From the NCBI RefSeq assembly GCF_024679245.1, contig NC_090191.1:4357004-4421003 (forward strand): a DNA stretch of 64,000 nucleotides. The letters are read 5' to 3'. This stretch comes from Pseudorasbora parva (lineage: Eukaryota > Chordata > Actinopteri > Cypriniformes > Gobionidae). Numbering within the stretch: position 1 is the first letter of the stretch; each line of letters starts with the position of its first letter. The translations under genes and the position numbers were made by a program. Positions 12,198 to 23,060 of this stretch are shown here, piece after piece. The notes beneath the pieces are model-generated. The model had not been told where the DNA came from, ran no database searches, and saw only the letters and a list, made by a program, of their open reading frames with translations.

Positions 12198-12302
12198 CAC
12201 CTTAACTCTGACTGCGTTTGTAGTCCGCCCACAAGAACACGCAAAATAGGGGACGTGGTCTTGTTGCTCTCCCACGTGGAGAAGAGCGCGCATTCAGCAT
12301 TT

Positions 12303-12592
12303 GCATCTCCCTGTTATGGTAAGAGGGGGGACCTTTCCTGGCAAAGTGCGCTAAGCTGCTGTCCAATCACAACACGGGAAGCGCTGACCCAATCAGAACT
12401 CGTTATGTGTTTCTGAAGGAGAGACATCATAGAACAAGGAAATCATCAGGCCGTTTTTAGGACAGAGGAAACAGCGCTGTACAGATAAGTAAATTGTGTG
12501 AAAAATACTGTTTTTTTTGAAACATGAACTCATGTTATATTGCACACTGTAAACATAATCAAAGCTTCAAAAACACGCGAAGAACGGGACCT
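12303..12592. mobile_element. TTAA-type MITE fragment
   Basis: The right end reads ACGCGAAGAACGGGACCT followed by TTAA (12593-12596), a terminus typical of TTAA-inserting fish MITEs. No matching left terminus was found, so the left limit is arbitrary. Confidence 0.35.
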
Positions 12593-12619
12593 TTAAGATC
12601 AGATTCTGCAGGTAAAATT

Positions 12620-12770
12620 ACAAAAATAAGGTGACTTGACTTGACCTACTACAGGACTTGACTTGACTTGCCTAGGAAAAAAATACTTGGGACTTACTTG
12701 AGACTTGAAGGTTAAGACTTGAGACTAACTTGAGACTTGCACATGTGTGACTTGGTCCCATCTCTGAAAC
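12620..12770. repeat. GACTTG-rich interspersed repeat
   Basis: GACTTGACTTG, GAGACTTG and related words recur irregularly, ending in TGTGACTTGGTCCCATCTCTG. This composition is a familiar dispersed repeat in teleost genomes. It is non-coding. Confidence 0.55.
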
Positions 12771-13746
12771 TTACCACCAAGAAGTAATATTTTTGCTGGC
12801 AGTGTCTTGGTGGCTCCATGTCAGCTGCGACTTCATAGGCTCACTTCTATAATGTGAACTATTTTGTAGGATAATTCATGTAGAGATTATTGCAGTGCTC
12901 CAGGTAAATTAATCATTAAAGGATGGACTAATCTAGAATATCATGCACTTTCCCAACTAATCCTAAACTTCATGCAATAATAAAACAAGTTACTTTGTTC
13001 TTTGTGCTCGTCTTTGTTCTTTTTCTCCTCCTCATGTCTTCACTGGTGATTTGAAGCTCAGAGCGTTTATCTGAAAATATTTTAACACGCCTCTGCATGA
13101 CAAAATTAGCACAACAAAATTGAGAAAGCAGCTAGACCTTTAATAAAGCATAAGGAAAGCATTTGATCATAGCAACATTGATTTTTTTAATAGGATTTTA
13201 TACAATAAATTGCTTAAAATCAAGCAGCTTTATGGTATTAAACATGAAAAACAGTGTCTCATTTCATGATAAGTACAACTTCATTTTCTACTATAAGCAG
13301 CTGTCCAGTGTGTTCAAGTTCTCACTCACAGACGTTTGATCAGTCTTCCTCATCTACTTGTGATCCGATCGCCAAAACATCTTAATACCAGGTGTAAACA
13401 TGGCCTTAGATTAAATCAAAACTCATAGTTTTCCACATTTCTAATAAACTTCCTTCTTTTGCTAGAACCGTCGCCAAAGTATCTCCATAAGAACCGACAG
13501 TAAAAACACCGGATGAATGAACCCATGACAATCAGAGTCCCGGGGCCAAACGCAGATAAAGACATCTGAATGCTGATGAGAGTTTGACGATCGTAACAGA
13601 ACATGGAGTTACCATTTATCAAAACTCTAAACATCAGGTTCAGATGCAGTGTGAATATAGCCCTAATTTCACACAGATACATATTTTCTGGTGCCATTTG
13701 AAATGGTAGAGCCTCAGATCTGCATGACTTTTCAGGAGTATCTGTA
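12771..13746. other. No recognised gene
   Basis: This AT-rich sequence lies downstream of the minus-strand zinc-finger gene. I read it on both strands and see no exon with conserved motif, no terminal repeats and no tandem array. Confidence 0.4.
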
Positions 13747-13998
13747 AAGGCTACAACATACTCTGCAAGTACAGAGAAAAAAAGTTCTCGCTCCCAGGGC
13801 TGTGAGAGCAAAATGACCAATCACACAATATTTCTCGGACACCCGCAAGAAAAAAGTTCTGCTCAGGCGATGTGTCGAGAACAAGCTGCGAGAACTCCCA
13901 AACCAGGTCTGCGAGAACAAAATTACGTCATTTTGTTCTCGCAGCCCTGGGAGCGAGAACTTTTTTCTCTGTTCTTGCGGAGTATGTTGCAGCCTTTT
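13747..13998. mobile_element. MITE, family A (AAGGCTRCAACATACTC termini), copy 1
   Basis: The termini AAGGCTACAACATACTC and the inverse of GAGTATGTTGCAGCCTTT pair. Inside, both arms also match (GTTCTCGCTCCCAGGGCTG). A second copy lies at 39654-40005. It is non-coding. Confidence 0.7.
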
Positions 13999-14161
13999 AA
14001 GTGTGATGGCAAGATACAATTCAGTTGATTTTTAAAATGGCTGCTTCTTTAAATCTTTACATATTTCTTTCCAGATTGAGTTTTCAAATGCTGTTTTAGG
14101 TCTCTTTAATATGAAAAAGCCTTCTAACACTGAAGATATGGGAACTTCTTTCTGGTGTGAG

Positions 14162-17100
14162 TTATTTCCTGTCTGTAATATCAGTTCTCATGTGAACTCT
14201 CATGTGGCCCTTAAGGTTATCTTTATATCTGAAACTCTTTCCACACTGTTCACATTTAAATGGCTTCTCTTCACTGTGAACTCTTGTGTGGGCTACAAGG
14301 TTTCCTTTTCGGCTGAAACTCTTTCCACACTGATGGCAGGTGTAAGGCTTCTCTCCAGTGTGAACTCTCCTGTGGACTATAAGGCTTCCTGATTGAGTGA
14401 AACTCTTTCCACACTGTTCACATTTGAAAGGCTTCTCTCCAGTGTGAATTCTCATGTGACAATTAAGAGTTAATTTACTCCCTAAACTCTTTCCGCACTG
14501 ATCACATGCAAATGCCTGTTCTCCAGTGTGACTATTCATGTGTTCCCTAAGGCTTTGTTCCCATGTGAAGCTATCCCCACACAGAGTGCAGGTGTAAGGC
14601 TTCTCTCCAGTGTGAACATTCATGTGTTTCTTAAGGCTTAGTTCCCATATGAAGCCATTCCCACACAGAGTGCAGGTGTAAGTTTTCTCTCTAGTGTGAA
14701 GATTCATGTGTTTCTTAAGGCTATGTTCCTGTGTGAAGCCATTCCCACACAGAGTGCAGGTGAACGGCTTCTCTCCAGTGTGAACTCTCATGTGGGCTAC
14801 TAGGTTTCCTTTAAGTCTGAAGCTCTTTTCACACTGTTGGCAGGCATAAGGGCTCTCTCCAGTGTGAACTCTCATGTGGGCTACAAGGTTTCCTTTATGT
14901 CTGAAACTCTTTCCACACTGTCGGCAGGTGTAAGGCTTCTCTCCAGTGTGAATCCTCATGTGGACTATAAGGCTTCCTGTGTGAGTGAAACTCTTTCCAC
15001 ACTGTTGGCAGGTGAAACTTTTAGTTTCTGTCTTTTGAGCTCTTTTTTTAGAGAAAGTCTTTTTAGCCTGTGTTGTTCTTTCTCCAGTCATGAAATCATG
15101 ATGTTTATCATAATGGTCTTCTTCCCTTTCATTGAGGTCACGACTCACCTCTTTTAGTGCAATCAGGGAAAAAACAGACATAAAACAAGTTAGACATTTA
15201 AAGCATCAAAACCAATAACATGTTTGTTATATACACTATCTAGGGACCAGTACTGCGCAGCTTTGGCCCTGGACGGCCACTGTCTTGCAAATGTAAATGT
15301 TTAATCCCCAATTAAAGTCACCTGTCTGTAATTTTCAAGCAGTCCTGAAGTCGTCTAGCCTAGAAATCTAGACGCACCCTAGCGGCAGCAAATTTAATTT
15401 GCCCGCAAGTGTCGTCTAGGCACTCTCAATACCTATCTGAGCTGTATTCCTCAGAATCTGGACGGCCCAATCACATCGTGTAGGGTAGGCTATAGAGTCG
15501 GCGGGCGGGGCCATAATGGCGATGGCCGAGTTGCGTTTGCGTGCTTCTAGTAACACAGAAACTGGCGAACGGCGGCGGTCTTTCGAATCAGCTCTGCCCG
15601 CACCTCCGGGAAACTTGAGTTAAGCTTTTCTCTGAGAAAGGAACAAAGAACGTCACTGAAGTCATTCTTAAAAAGAGAAGATGTGTTTGGAGTTTAGCCG
15701 ACCGGATACGTCGAATGTTTAATCAGTCAGCGAGCTCCCCTTCACCGTCGTTGCTCCGGTTGGTGTAGCGCTATCCTATCGCGTGCAGAAGGAGTTTGAA
15801 AGACAACCGTTTATCCGCCCCTCGGATTGAGCCCTGTCTATGGTGAGTTTCCAGACCAAACATCTTGATGTGGGTCTGGCTTGTCAGGCTAGAAGTCGTC
15901 TTCTCATAGGATAAGGACACAGACTCATGAATAATTATGAGAGACTGGTGAGTCGTCAGTCGTCGCCGTACTACAGTACGACAAAACTTACAAAGATAAA
16001 TTTAAACCTAGAAGTTAAATATAGGTTTAAAATGAACTAGTTTTCTACTACACTAAAAAAATGAATGATAACATTGACATCTATGATGCTCAACACTCAT
16101 AACGCTGTTAAAATCTCAATTTGGTTTAGGGTTTCGTGACCCTTTAAAAAGTTATTTGCATCTCAGCTCAAGCTCAGTGTCAAATATGCATGTCAAGAAA
16201 ATAACATTTCCCCCCCCCATTTTCACAGACAAAGCTTAAGGTATTCCCAGACTAAAGTACATGTTTGAGGTGTTTTAACTGAAAGCAACTTGCACAACTG
16301 TATGTTAATATGTGTCAGTACCTATAGCCTTATTTGAACAGGCTGTGATGTTTGTGTAACAAATCTTACAATCTGATCACAATCTCTCAACGTCTGTGAT
16401 TTCATGTAGTGGTTTGAACAAGTCTATTATCCCTGTGTTTATTACAGTGGTGGGACAGTGAATCATGTAATATACACGTCTTTTAATTTATTATTTGTTA
16501 ATACAACTTTAATTGATCATTTAAAAAAAAAAACTATTTAAGTAAACTTCACCAGTTTATAGAGTGGCTGTTTGTAATAGTTCATAAGTGAGCAGAGGAA
16601 TCTAGGCCATTTTTTGCAGTTTCTGTGATTTGGCTCTCTTCATTGAATGTATGTGTTGTTATTTTTTTTGTCAGATACCATCCATATTGAAATGTAAGTA
16701 TGCTGAAGACTGGTGTGCCAACGGCAAGTCAAAAAACACACGAGGAGAAGCGTTAGGATAATACAACATCAGCAATCACAGACAGTCGCATTCAGACAGG
16801 ATTAGATATCTCAGAGGGCCGTTGAGTTTGCCAAAAACAGTAGGTCATAAAAACACTGTTGTCTGCAACACTCCAAACTAAATTTCAGAGTGTCTCAATC
16901 AGATTTGGACAGAATTGAAATTACTAAGCACGAAATTTCACTAACGTCCCCCTGGAAACTAGTCCTGCCCGAATATGGCCATTGTTTGGTCTCAAGATGA
17001 TCATTAATGTTTTTTTTTTTTTCTAAGACATGTTTATAAATGTTCATTTACTGCTATTTATGTTCAGGTATGTTAAAATAATAGTAGATATTGGGTTTAA

Positions 17101-17385
17101 AACACAAAATAACAATAAATTACGGTGTTCAGCTTTGAGAATAAACCAACCTGTTTGCTCCTCCGTTTCTTCATCTTTCGCGCTGAATATTTCTTCAATC
17201 TTTAACTCTTCACTCTCCACTTTCTTTGTTGGCTCCTCAGTTTCTTCATCTTTCACGCTGAATATTTCTTCAATCTTTAACTCTTCACTCTCCACTTTCT
17301 TTGTTTGTTCCTCAGTTTCTTCGTCTTTCACTCGGAATGTTTCTTCAATCTTCAAGTCTTCACTCTCCACTTTAATAATCACCAT
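14162..17385 (-). CDS. FiNZ-type C2H2 zinc-finger protein, 10 fingers
   Basis: The coding exons are 17385-17151 and 15150-14162, joined in phase 1. Exon 1 encodes three tandem copies of the acidic FiNZ-like motif (VESEDLKIEETFRVKDEETE and two variants), 25 residues apart. Its two paralogues in this window have two copies. At the position where the paralogues have ATG (ATGGCATTTATTAAAG-like), this gene has ATT, so I use the next in-frame ATG at 17385. The paralogues' acceptor position is also changed; an AG at 15151-15152 keeps the frame. Exon 2 encodes ten C2H2 fingers with TGEKP linkers and ends TAA 14164-14162. FiNZ-ZNFs are DNA-binding nuclear proteins, in zebrafish linked to transposon repression. 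The fingers look intact, so the gene may be functional despite the start change. A homologous promoter lies on the same strand at about 28.1 kb. Confidence 0.8.
15356..15891. mobile_element. Non-autonomous transposon carrying a RecQ-like helicase first exon, copy 1
   Basis: The ends TAGCCTAGAAATCTAGAC and (inverted) TAGCCTGACAAGCCAGAC form a short terminal repeat. A perfect 9-bp duplication GAAGTCGTC flanks the element (15347-15355 and 15892-15900). Inside, a CCAAT motif and a GGGCGGGGCC box precede ATGGCGATGGCC. The sequence then encodes a helicase-like N-terminus (FSLRKEQRTSLKSFLKREDV) leading to a degraded Walker A (PTGY). A frameshift and a stop at the Walker A disable this copy. It lies in the intron of the minus-strand zinc-finger gene. 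Confidence 0.7.
15892..17150. other. Intron of the minus-strand FiNZ-ZNF gene, remaining part
   Basis: Non-coding AT-rich sequence with a C-run near 16210 and a T-run near 17013. I recognise no element. Confidence 0.4.
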
Positions 17386-17654
17386 CTTTATGTCTTCACT
17401 CTCCACTTTAATGAACGCAATCTGTATAATAGTGTCACGTTGATGTTTTTCTGTGTGTTTGTCCTGTTTAAGATGAGAATAATTAATAGAAAAACACTCA
17501 AAACCAAATATCTGATTGTGTCAGTCAGCTCTAGTTCAGTAGTTCAGTCAATGGTATGAGTCAGAGTTAATGGACTTAAATCATCTGATTAGTCTAAAAC
17601 ACTCAAAACTAAATCTCAGAGTCACACACAGCTCTAGTTCTGTAGTTCAGTCAC

Positions 17655-17655
<1 letters not shown>

Positions 17656-17701
<46 letters not shown>
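17656..17701. repeat. (GA)n microsatellite
   Basis: A clean run of about 22 GA units, upstream of the FiNZ exon of the minus-strand gene. Confidence 0.95.
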
Positions 17702-17703
<2 letters not shown>

Positions 17704-17739
17704 AATGAACTTAAATCATTTGATTAGACTAAAACACTT

Positions 17740-18430
17740 AAAACAATCCCATACTATCCAAACTAAATAGTACTCGAAAATAGAATTAGTATGTCCCAAA
17801 TCGTAGTATGTTGAAAAGAGTATTCCAAAGATACCCGGATGGTTTACTATTTCCGCTCCAAGTTCGAAGTGCGGATCGATGCACACTCTAACGGCTGATA
17901 TTGCCCACAACCCATTGAGAGTTGGACAAGGGTTCGATTAGAACTACAAACACGGATAAAAAGGGTTTAAAAAAAACTACAAACATGACAGACGTGCGAG
18001 TTCAACGGTTAAGTAGAGAGGTTTAGATAAAGGGGTTTGAGTGAACACCAACTATCAGTATTTAACTTGACAAAAACATATGTATTCATTGTTGTCCTAT
18101 CCTCATTATATTTCACCTGCAGCAGCATTGTGAACTTTTGTAATGACACATTGGCCATTAACTTTTAAATGCATCATTATATTTAAACTGCAAACACGAG
18201 GAGAGTCTCTGCATTAAAGACCCACACATGGCAGATCAACGTGAGGCTAAATTTCTCTCCAATATGGAAGGAAATTAAATTGAATGTGGAGGATTTGAAC
18301 TGTGACGAATCTGACGATGATTGACAGGGCAGTTAAACTGTTAAGAGATGCATGTAACTAAGCGACAGAGTCCATTAAAGATGACGATGAAGTAGTATGT
18401 CCCGAAGCTTGTGAGTGTCTCACTCAGCTA
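17740..18430. repeat. Probable MITE with AGTATGTCCC motifs
   Basis: TAGTATGTCCCAAATC near 17789 and AGTAGTATGTCCCGAAGC near 18392 bound a non-coding block resembling a dispersed fish repeat. Terminal pairing is weak and the limits are approximate. Confidence 0.3.
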
Positions 18431-18566
18431 GCTAGTAGTTCAGTAACTTGTAAAGGAAACTTCTCATAAAGCTTATAAAAACACTCTACAAATTATTAAA
18501 AGAGCACATTATATTGTATGTTTTGTATTTAGACACTTATGCTTTACATTTATGATTTGTAGATTA

Positions 18567-18646
18567 GATTAAATAAACTACATTTCCAAGAAAACATTAA
18601 CAGTCGGATTAAATAAACTACATTTCCAAGAAAACATTAACAGTCG
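18567..18646. repeat. Perfect 40-bp tandem duplication
   Basis: Units 18567-18606 and 18607-18646 are identical and start GATTAAATAAACTACATTTC. Confidence 0.95.
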
Positions 18647-20852
18647 GTTTGCCGAAGTTATAAACTTTTGATTGTTCTCATTGCATTTACACTTTTTGAC
18701 CAGCAGGAGTTGTCAGTGTTTGAAGTGATTCGAGTGAGTCGACTCAGTTAATCAATTCTGTGTAGCGATTGATTCAGTTGACTGTTACAGGGTTCCCTTT
18801 CGAACAGTCAGTCGTATTGTGTCAAAGACGCACTGGGAATTCTCCTATTTTCGAATATACTGAAGTAATTTGTAAAATCACTACTGCCCTGTCAAAACAG
18901 TGTCGAGACATCTCACACGCTATTGGCTGGCCAGTGGGAACCGCATGAGCCAATGGCAGAACACCTGAGCGCACATCGCAGATACTACCCTCGCTGGTTT
19001 CGGCTGCTCTCACTGCGAGGGTATGGCCATCTCCTCCCTCCGCTCACGGATGGCACTCTTCGCAGAGCCCGACCTCGTCCCTCACGCTCTCCCATTTCCT
19101 TTTCAGGCCGAACCTCTGCAGAAAAAAATGGCGGAACCAGAGGGCACCGTTGACAACCCTATCCCGTCAAAAGCTGGTGCGGACCTCAAACTACGCTGTG
19201 TCCTCACTAAAGCTGTGGGTGACCTGGGCCTGGATTGACCCTGCGCACAGCCGCCTTGACAAGTGGTATCTAGCGGGGCTCCAGCAGGCCCTTCGACAGA
19301 GAGCTGCTCCGTTCTTTCTTGAGAAGCATGCAGAGCTGGCGAAGTCATGGCATGCACTTTACTCAGCCCGTCCATGGCGCACGCACTCTAGACCATCAAC
19401 AGCGACATCGAAAAGGGCCGTGAGAAGCTTCCTCTACTCGAGGAAACGGTTGCGGCTCACCTCTGCCCGAGCTCTGCGATCAGCTGGAAGCACAAGATCG
19501 CCCATCCCTCAAAGCCCTGTCGTACTCTGTCAGCCTTGGCGAATCGGGCATATGCTTCCGCTGGACAAGCAGGCTCCACGCTCCACTCAATGGTGGTTTT
19601 TCAAGTATTTCAGGCCAAATTTCTCTGTGATATGGGTGAGTCTGGTCAAGATCAGGAGGCTTTCCGATCTCTGGAGCGCCACTGACCTGGCCCTTCACAC
19701 CAAGAAAGCCACCGCCCAAGCCATAGGCAGATCGATGGCCAGCCTGATTATTCTGGAACGCCACCTATAGCTTAACCTGATGGAGTAAAGGAGGCCAATA
19801 AAACTGCTTTCCTCGACGCTCCAACTACCCCTGTTCGGCCCAGTGGTGGATGGCTTTGCAGAGCATTTCACCACAGAAGAAAAAGCACCTCAAGCTATGT
19901 GCCATTTTTTACCGAAACAAGCCAGCTCTGTTTCTGCAGGTCGTCCGAGAGCTCCTTACCAGCAGCAATAGCGCAGGTGCTAGGGCCCACCCACCGCACA
20001 AACAACGTCAGCGCCACCACCAATCAAAGCACTTCCCTCTTAAGCACCAAGGCAATAGTGCTGGACTCTGAACACAGAAAGCAGCACTGACAGGCTGATC
20101 AGGAAAAGAGGGTTGATTCTCATCCAGGCCAGTCTGCCTCCTACATGGCAGTCAGCACCCTGCACAGCGCGCCTCCTTCCGACACTATAAAACCCCTGTG
20201 CGTCCGGGCAGAGTTTTGGAAAGCCATCCCCGGTGTCACTGTGGGTTATAAAAACAATTCATCAAGGTTACTCGCTCCAATTCACTCGCAAACCACCTGT
20301 TTCGCAGGTATAATGCTCACTTCTGTGGAGAGCAATGTGACACGTCCTCAAAACCAAAGTGGAAAGCCTACTAATGAAATAAGCTAGAGGTGGTGCCTCA
20401 GAGCGAGTCAGGGTTTTACAGCCACTATTTCCCCTCTAGGCGCCACGGTCGAGTTTACTCGACAAGATGCGGCACTGAATAAAACGTACGATTTTGTCAA
20501 ATAGGGTGTCAAATTTAATTCAAACTCCCCTCCACTAGATGGCAGACATGTCATACTTCATCCCTACTCAAAAAAACATCATAATTCTATACAAAATCTT
20601 GAATCAATGCGAACAAAAGCGGAGCTGGTGTGCGATTGAGACGTTTTACCAGAGCATTGTCAACGTCAGCGAGTATTTGCATTAGATTATTATTTTCTTA
20701 TAATAATAATAATAGATTTTATTTATAATGCACTTTTCATTCCGAAGAATCTCAAAGTGCAACAGAGGGGGGGGGGGGGGGAATAACAACAAAAAATGAA
20801 TAACAAGTAAAAATATAGAATACTACAAACAGTCAACCAACACAGAAAACAG

Positions 20853-20961
20853 AACAGAAACAGAGCTGATGGTGAACAGAAACAGAGCTGATGGTGAACA
20901 GAAACAGAGCTGATGGTGAACAGAAACAGAGCTGATGGTGAACAGAAAACAGCTGATGGTG
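20853..20961. repeat. 22-bp tandem repeat, five copies
   Basis: The unit AACAGAAACAGAGCTGATGGTG is repeated four times exactly plus one shortened copy. It follows a G-run at about 20767-20780. Confidence 0.9.
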
Positions 20962-21715
20962 GAAGTCTCTGTTAGCTCCGCAGCACACTGTGGTCCACTC
21001 CATGTTTCAGATTTCTCCCAGCGGCAGTGTCCCGATGACATCGCCGAGGCACGACAGCTGAAAACCAGATGATGGGTCTTCTTCATGATGATTCAAACGA
21101 TGGGGATCGCTGCAGCACCATGCAGGAGTCAGAACATTCCTCCGGGCACTTCTGTGGACACACTAGGGCCGGCGCAGATGTCCAAGCCGCTCCACGGTCG
21201 CAATGCAGGACGGAACAGCGGCGCAGCCGAGAAGCAGAACATCCCAACATCCCAACGCCGACGACGAGAGCCCGGATGACGCTAGCCCGGTGCAAACTTC
21301 AGCCACCATGCAGCCCAAGCCCAAGGGAGACCACCAGTGAGCACCCGCGGCGAGAAACATCAAATGTCCTCCAAACCAGAAACCAACCGCAGCAATTCAA
21401 ACGTAAACATTAGAGAAGCGGTTGAAAACGGCGAAACGACGAACAACGACCTCTCAGTGGCTGCCAGCAATCAGCAACAGTCCCAATTGTAGCTCTGACT
21501 GTTAGACTAGTCACAAATATAAGGAAATAAAATAAAATGTAAATCTAATAGTACATTAACATGATCATTTGTGGGTGGAGAAGCGGCGAACAGACAACGC
21601 CAGCGTCCTCTCCCCCACGTTTTGTAGGAGTACCTGGCATCACTGTGACCGAGACATAATCTAAAAATAAAATAAATAAAAAACACTGATTTTTTTACTA
21701 TTTATTTATATGATA

Positions 21716-23060
21716 CAGCTGCAAATAAGTATTTGAACACCTGTCTATCAGCTAGAATTCTGACCCTCAAAGACCTGTTAGTCTGCCTTCAAAATGTCCA
21801 CCTCCACTCCATTTATTATCCTAAATTAGATGCACCTGTTTGAGGTCGTTAGCTGCATAAAGACACCTGCCCATCCCATACAATCAGTGAGAATTCAACT
21901 ACTAATATGGCCAAGACCAAAGAGCTGTCCAAAGACACTAGAGAAAAAATTGTACACTTCCACAAGACTGGAAAGGGCTACGGAGAATTTGCCAAGCAGC
22001 TTGGTGAAAAAAAGGTCCACTGTTGGAGCAATCATTAGAAAATGGAAGAAACTAAACATGACTGTCAATCTCCCTCAGACTGTGGATCTATGCAAGATCA
22101 TACCTTGTGGGGTCTCAATGATCCTTAGAAAGGTGAGAAATCAGCCCAGAACTACACGGGAGGAGCTGGTCAATGACCTGAAAAGAGCTGGGACCACTGT
22201 TTCCAAGGTTACTGTTGGTAATACGCTAAGACGTCATGGTTTAAAATCATGCATGGCACAGAAGGTTAACCTACTTAAACCATCACATGTCCAGGCCCAT
22301 CTTAAGTTTGCCAATGGCCATTTGGATGATCCACAGGGGTCATTTGAGAAATTCATGTGGTCAGATGAGACCAAAATATAACTTTTTGGTCATAATTCCA
22401 CTAAATGTGTAGGAAGAAGAATGATGAGTACCACCCCAAGAACACCATCCCTACTGTGTAGCATGGGGTGAGCATCATGCTTTGGGGGTGTTTTTCTGCA
22501 CATGGGACAGGGTGACTGCAATGTATTAAGGAGAGGATGACCGGGGCCATGCATTGTGAGATTGTGGGGAACAACCTCCTTCCCTCAGTTAGAGCATTGA
22601 AGATGGGTCGAGGCTGGGTCTTCCAACATGACAATGACCCGAAGCACACAGCCTGGATAACCAAGGAGAGGCTCTGTAAGAAGCATATCATGGTACTGGT
22701 GTGGCCTAGACAGTCTCCAGACCTAAACCCAATAGAGAATCTTTGGAGGGAGCTCAAACTCTGTGATTCTCAGCAACAGGCCAGAAACCTGACTGATCTA
22801 GAGAAGATCTGTGTGGAGGAGTGGGCCAAAATCCCTCCTGCAGTGTTTGCAAACCTGGTGAAAAACGACAGGAAACGTTTGACCTTCCGTAATTGCAAAC
22901 AAAGGCTACTGTACCAAATATTAACATTGATTTTTTTTCAGATACAAATAAATAGTTAAAAAATCATACATTGCCGACGACAATTTCAGACCCCTCCATG
23001 ATTTCTAAGTGGGAGAACTTGCAAAATAGCTGAGTGTTCAAATACTTATTTTCCTCAATG
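21716..23060 (+). mobile_element. Tc1-like transposon with terminal repeats
   Basis: Both ends carry AAATAAGTATTTGAACAC-like terminal sequence in inverted orientation. TA flanks each side (21714-21715 and 23061-23062). The 1.35 kb length is normal for a Tc1 element. The transposase inside is disabled. Confidence 0.85.
21907..22959 (+). pseudogene. Tc1 transposase, frameshifted
   Basis: It starts ATGGCCAAGACCAAAGAGCT and shows the helix-turn-helix region ([17 protein letters not shown]), then shifts frame near 22010. The middle frame holds [18 protein letters not shown] and the catalytic-type MWSDETKI followed by a stop. The C-terminal frame (from about 22537) contains [12 protein letters not shown] and [15 protein letters not shown] with the last catalytic residue. 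Several frameshifts and stops make it inactive. Confidence 0.9.

Larger units (their letters stand above)
7051..12291. mobile_element. ISL2EU-type (PIF/Harbinger-related) DNA transposon, degraded
   Basis: Two convergent genes fill this block: a SWIM/YqaJ-exonuclease protein on plus and a THAP/DDE transposase on minus. That gene pair is the reported signature of ISL2EU elements. Candidate ends are GCGCGCTTTTGTGG at 7051 and, read inward from the right, GCGCGCTCTTCTCC ending at 12291. About 11 of 14 bases match, and each end is flanked by AT (7049-7050 and 12292-12293). A two-base AT duplication is weak evidence alone, but both ends lie about 100 bp outside the outermost coding exons, as expected. 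The element has frameshifts in both genes and a MITE inserted in the transposase, so it is inactive as assembled. Confidence 0.65.

Noticed and set aside
12014..12249. Plus-strand open frames over the THAP exon
   Set aside because: The minus strand carries the conserved THAP motif and splice sites.
7051..12291. Reading the YqaJ and transposase genes as host genes
   Set aside because: Gene pair, convergent layout, candidate terminal repeats and multiple lesions fit a transposon better.
21069..21413. Overlapping open frames on both strands in a GC-rich block
   Set aside because: No motif, both strands open, inside a transposon; probably compositional.
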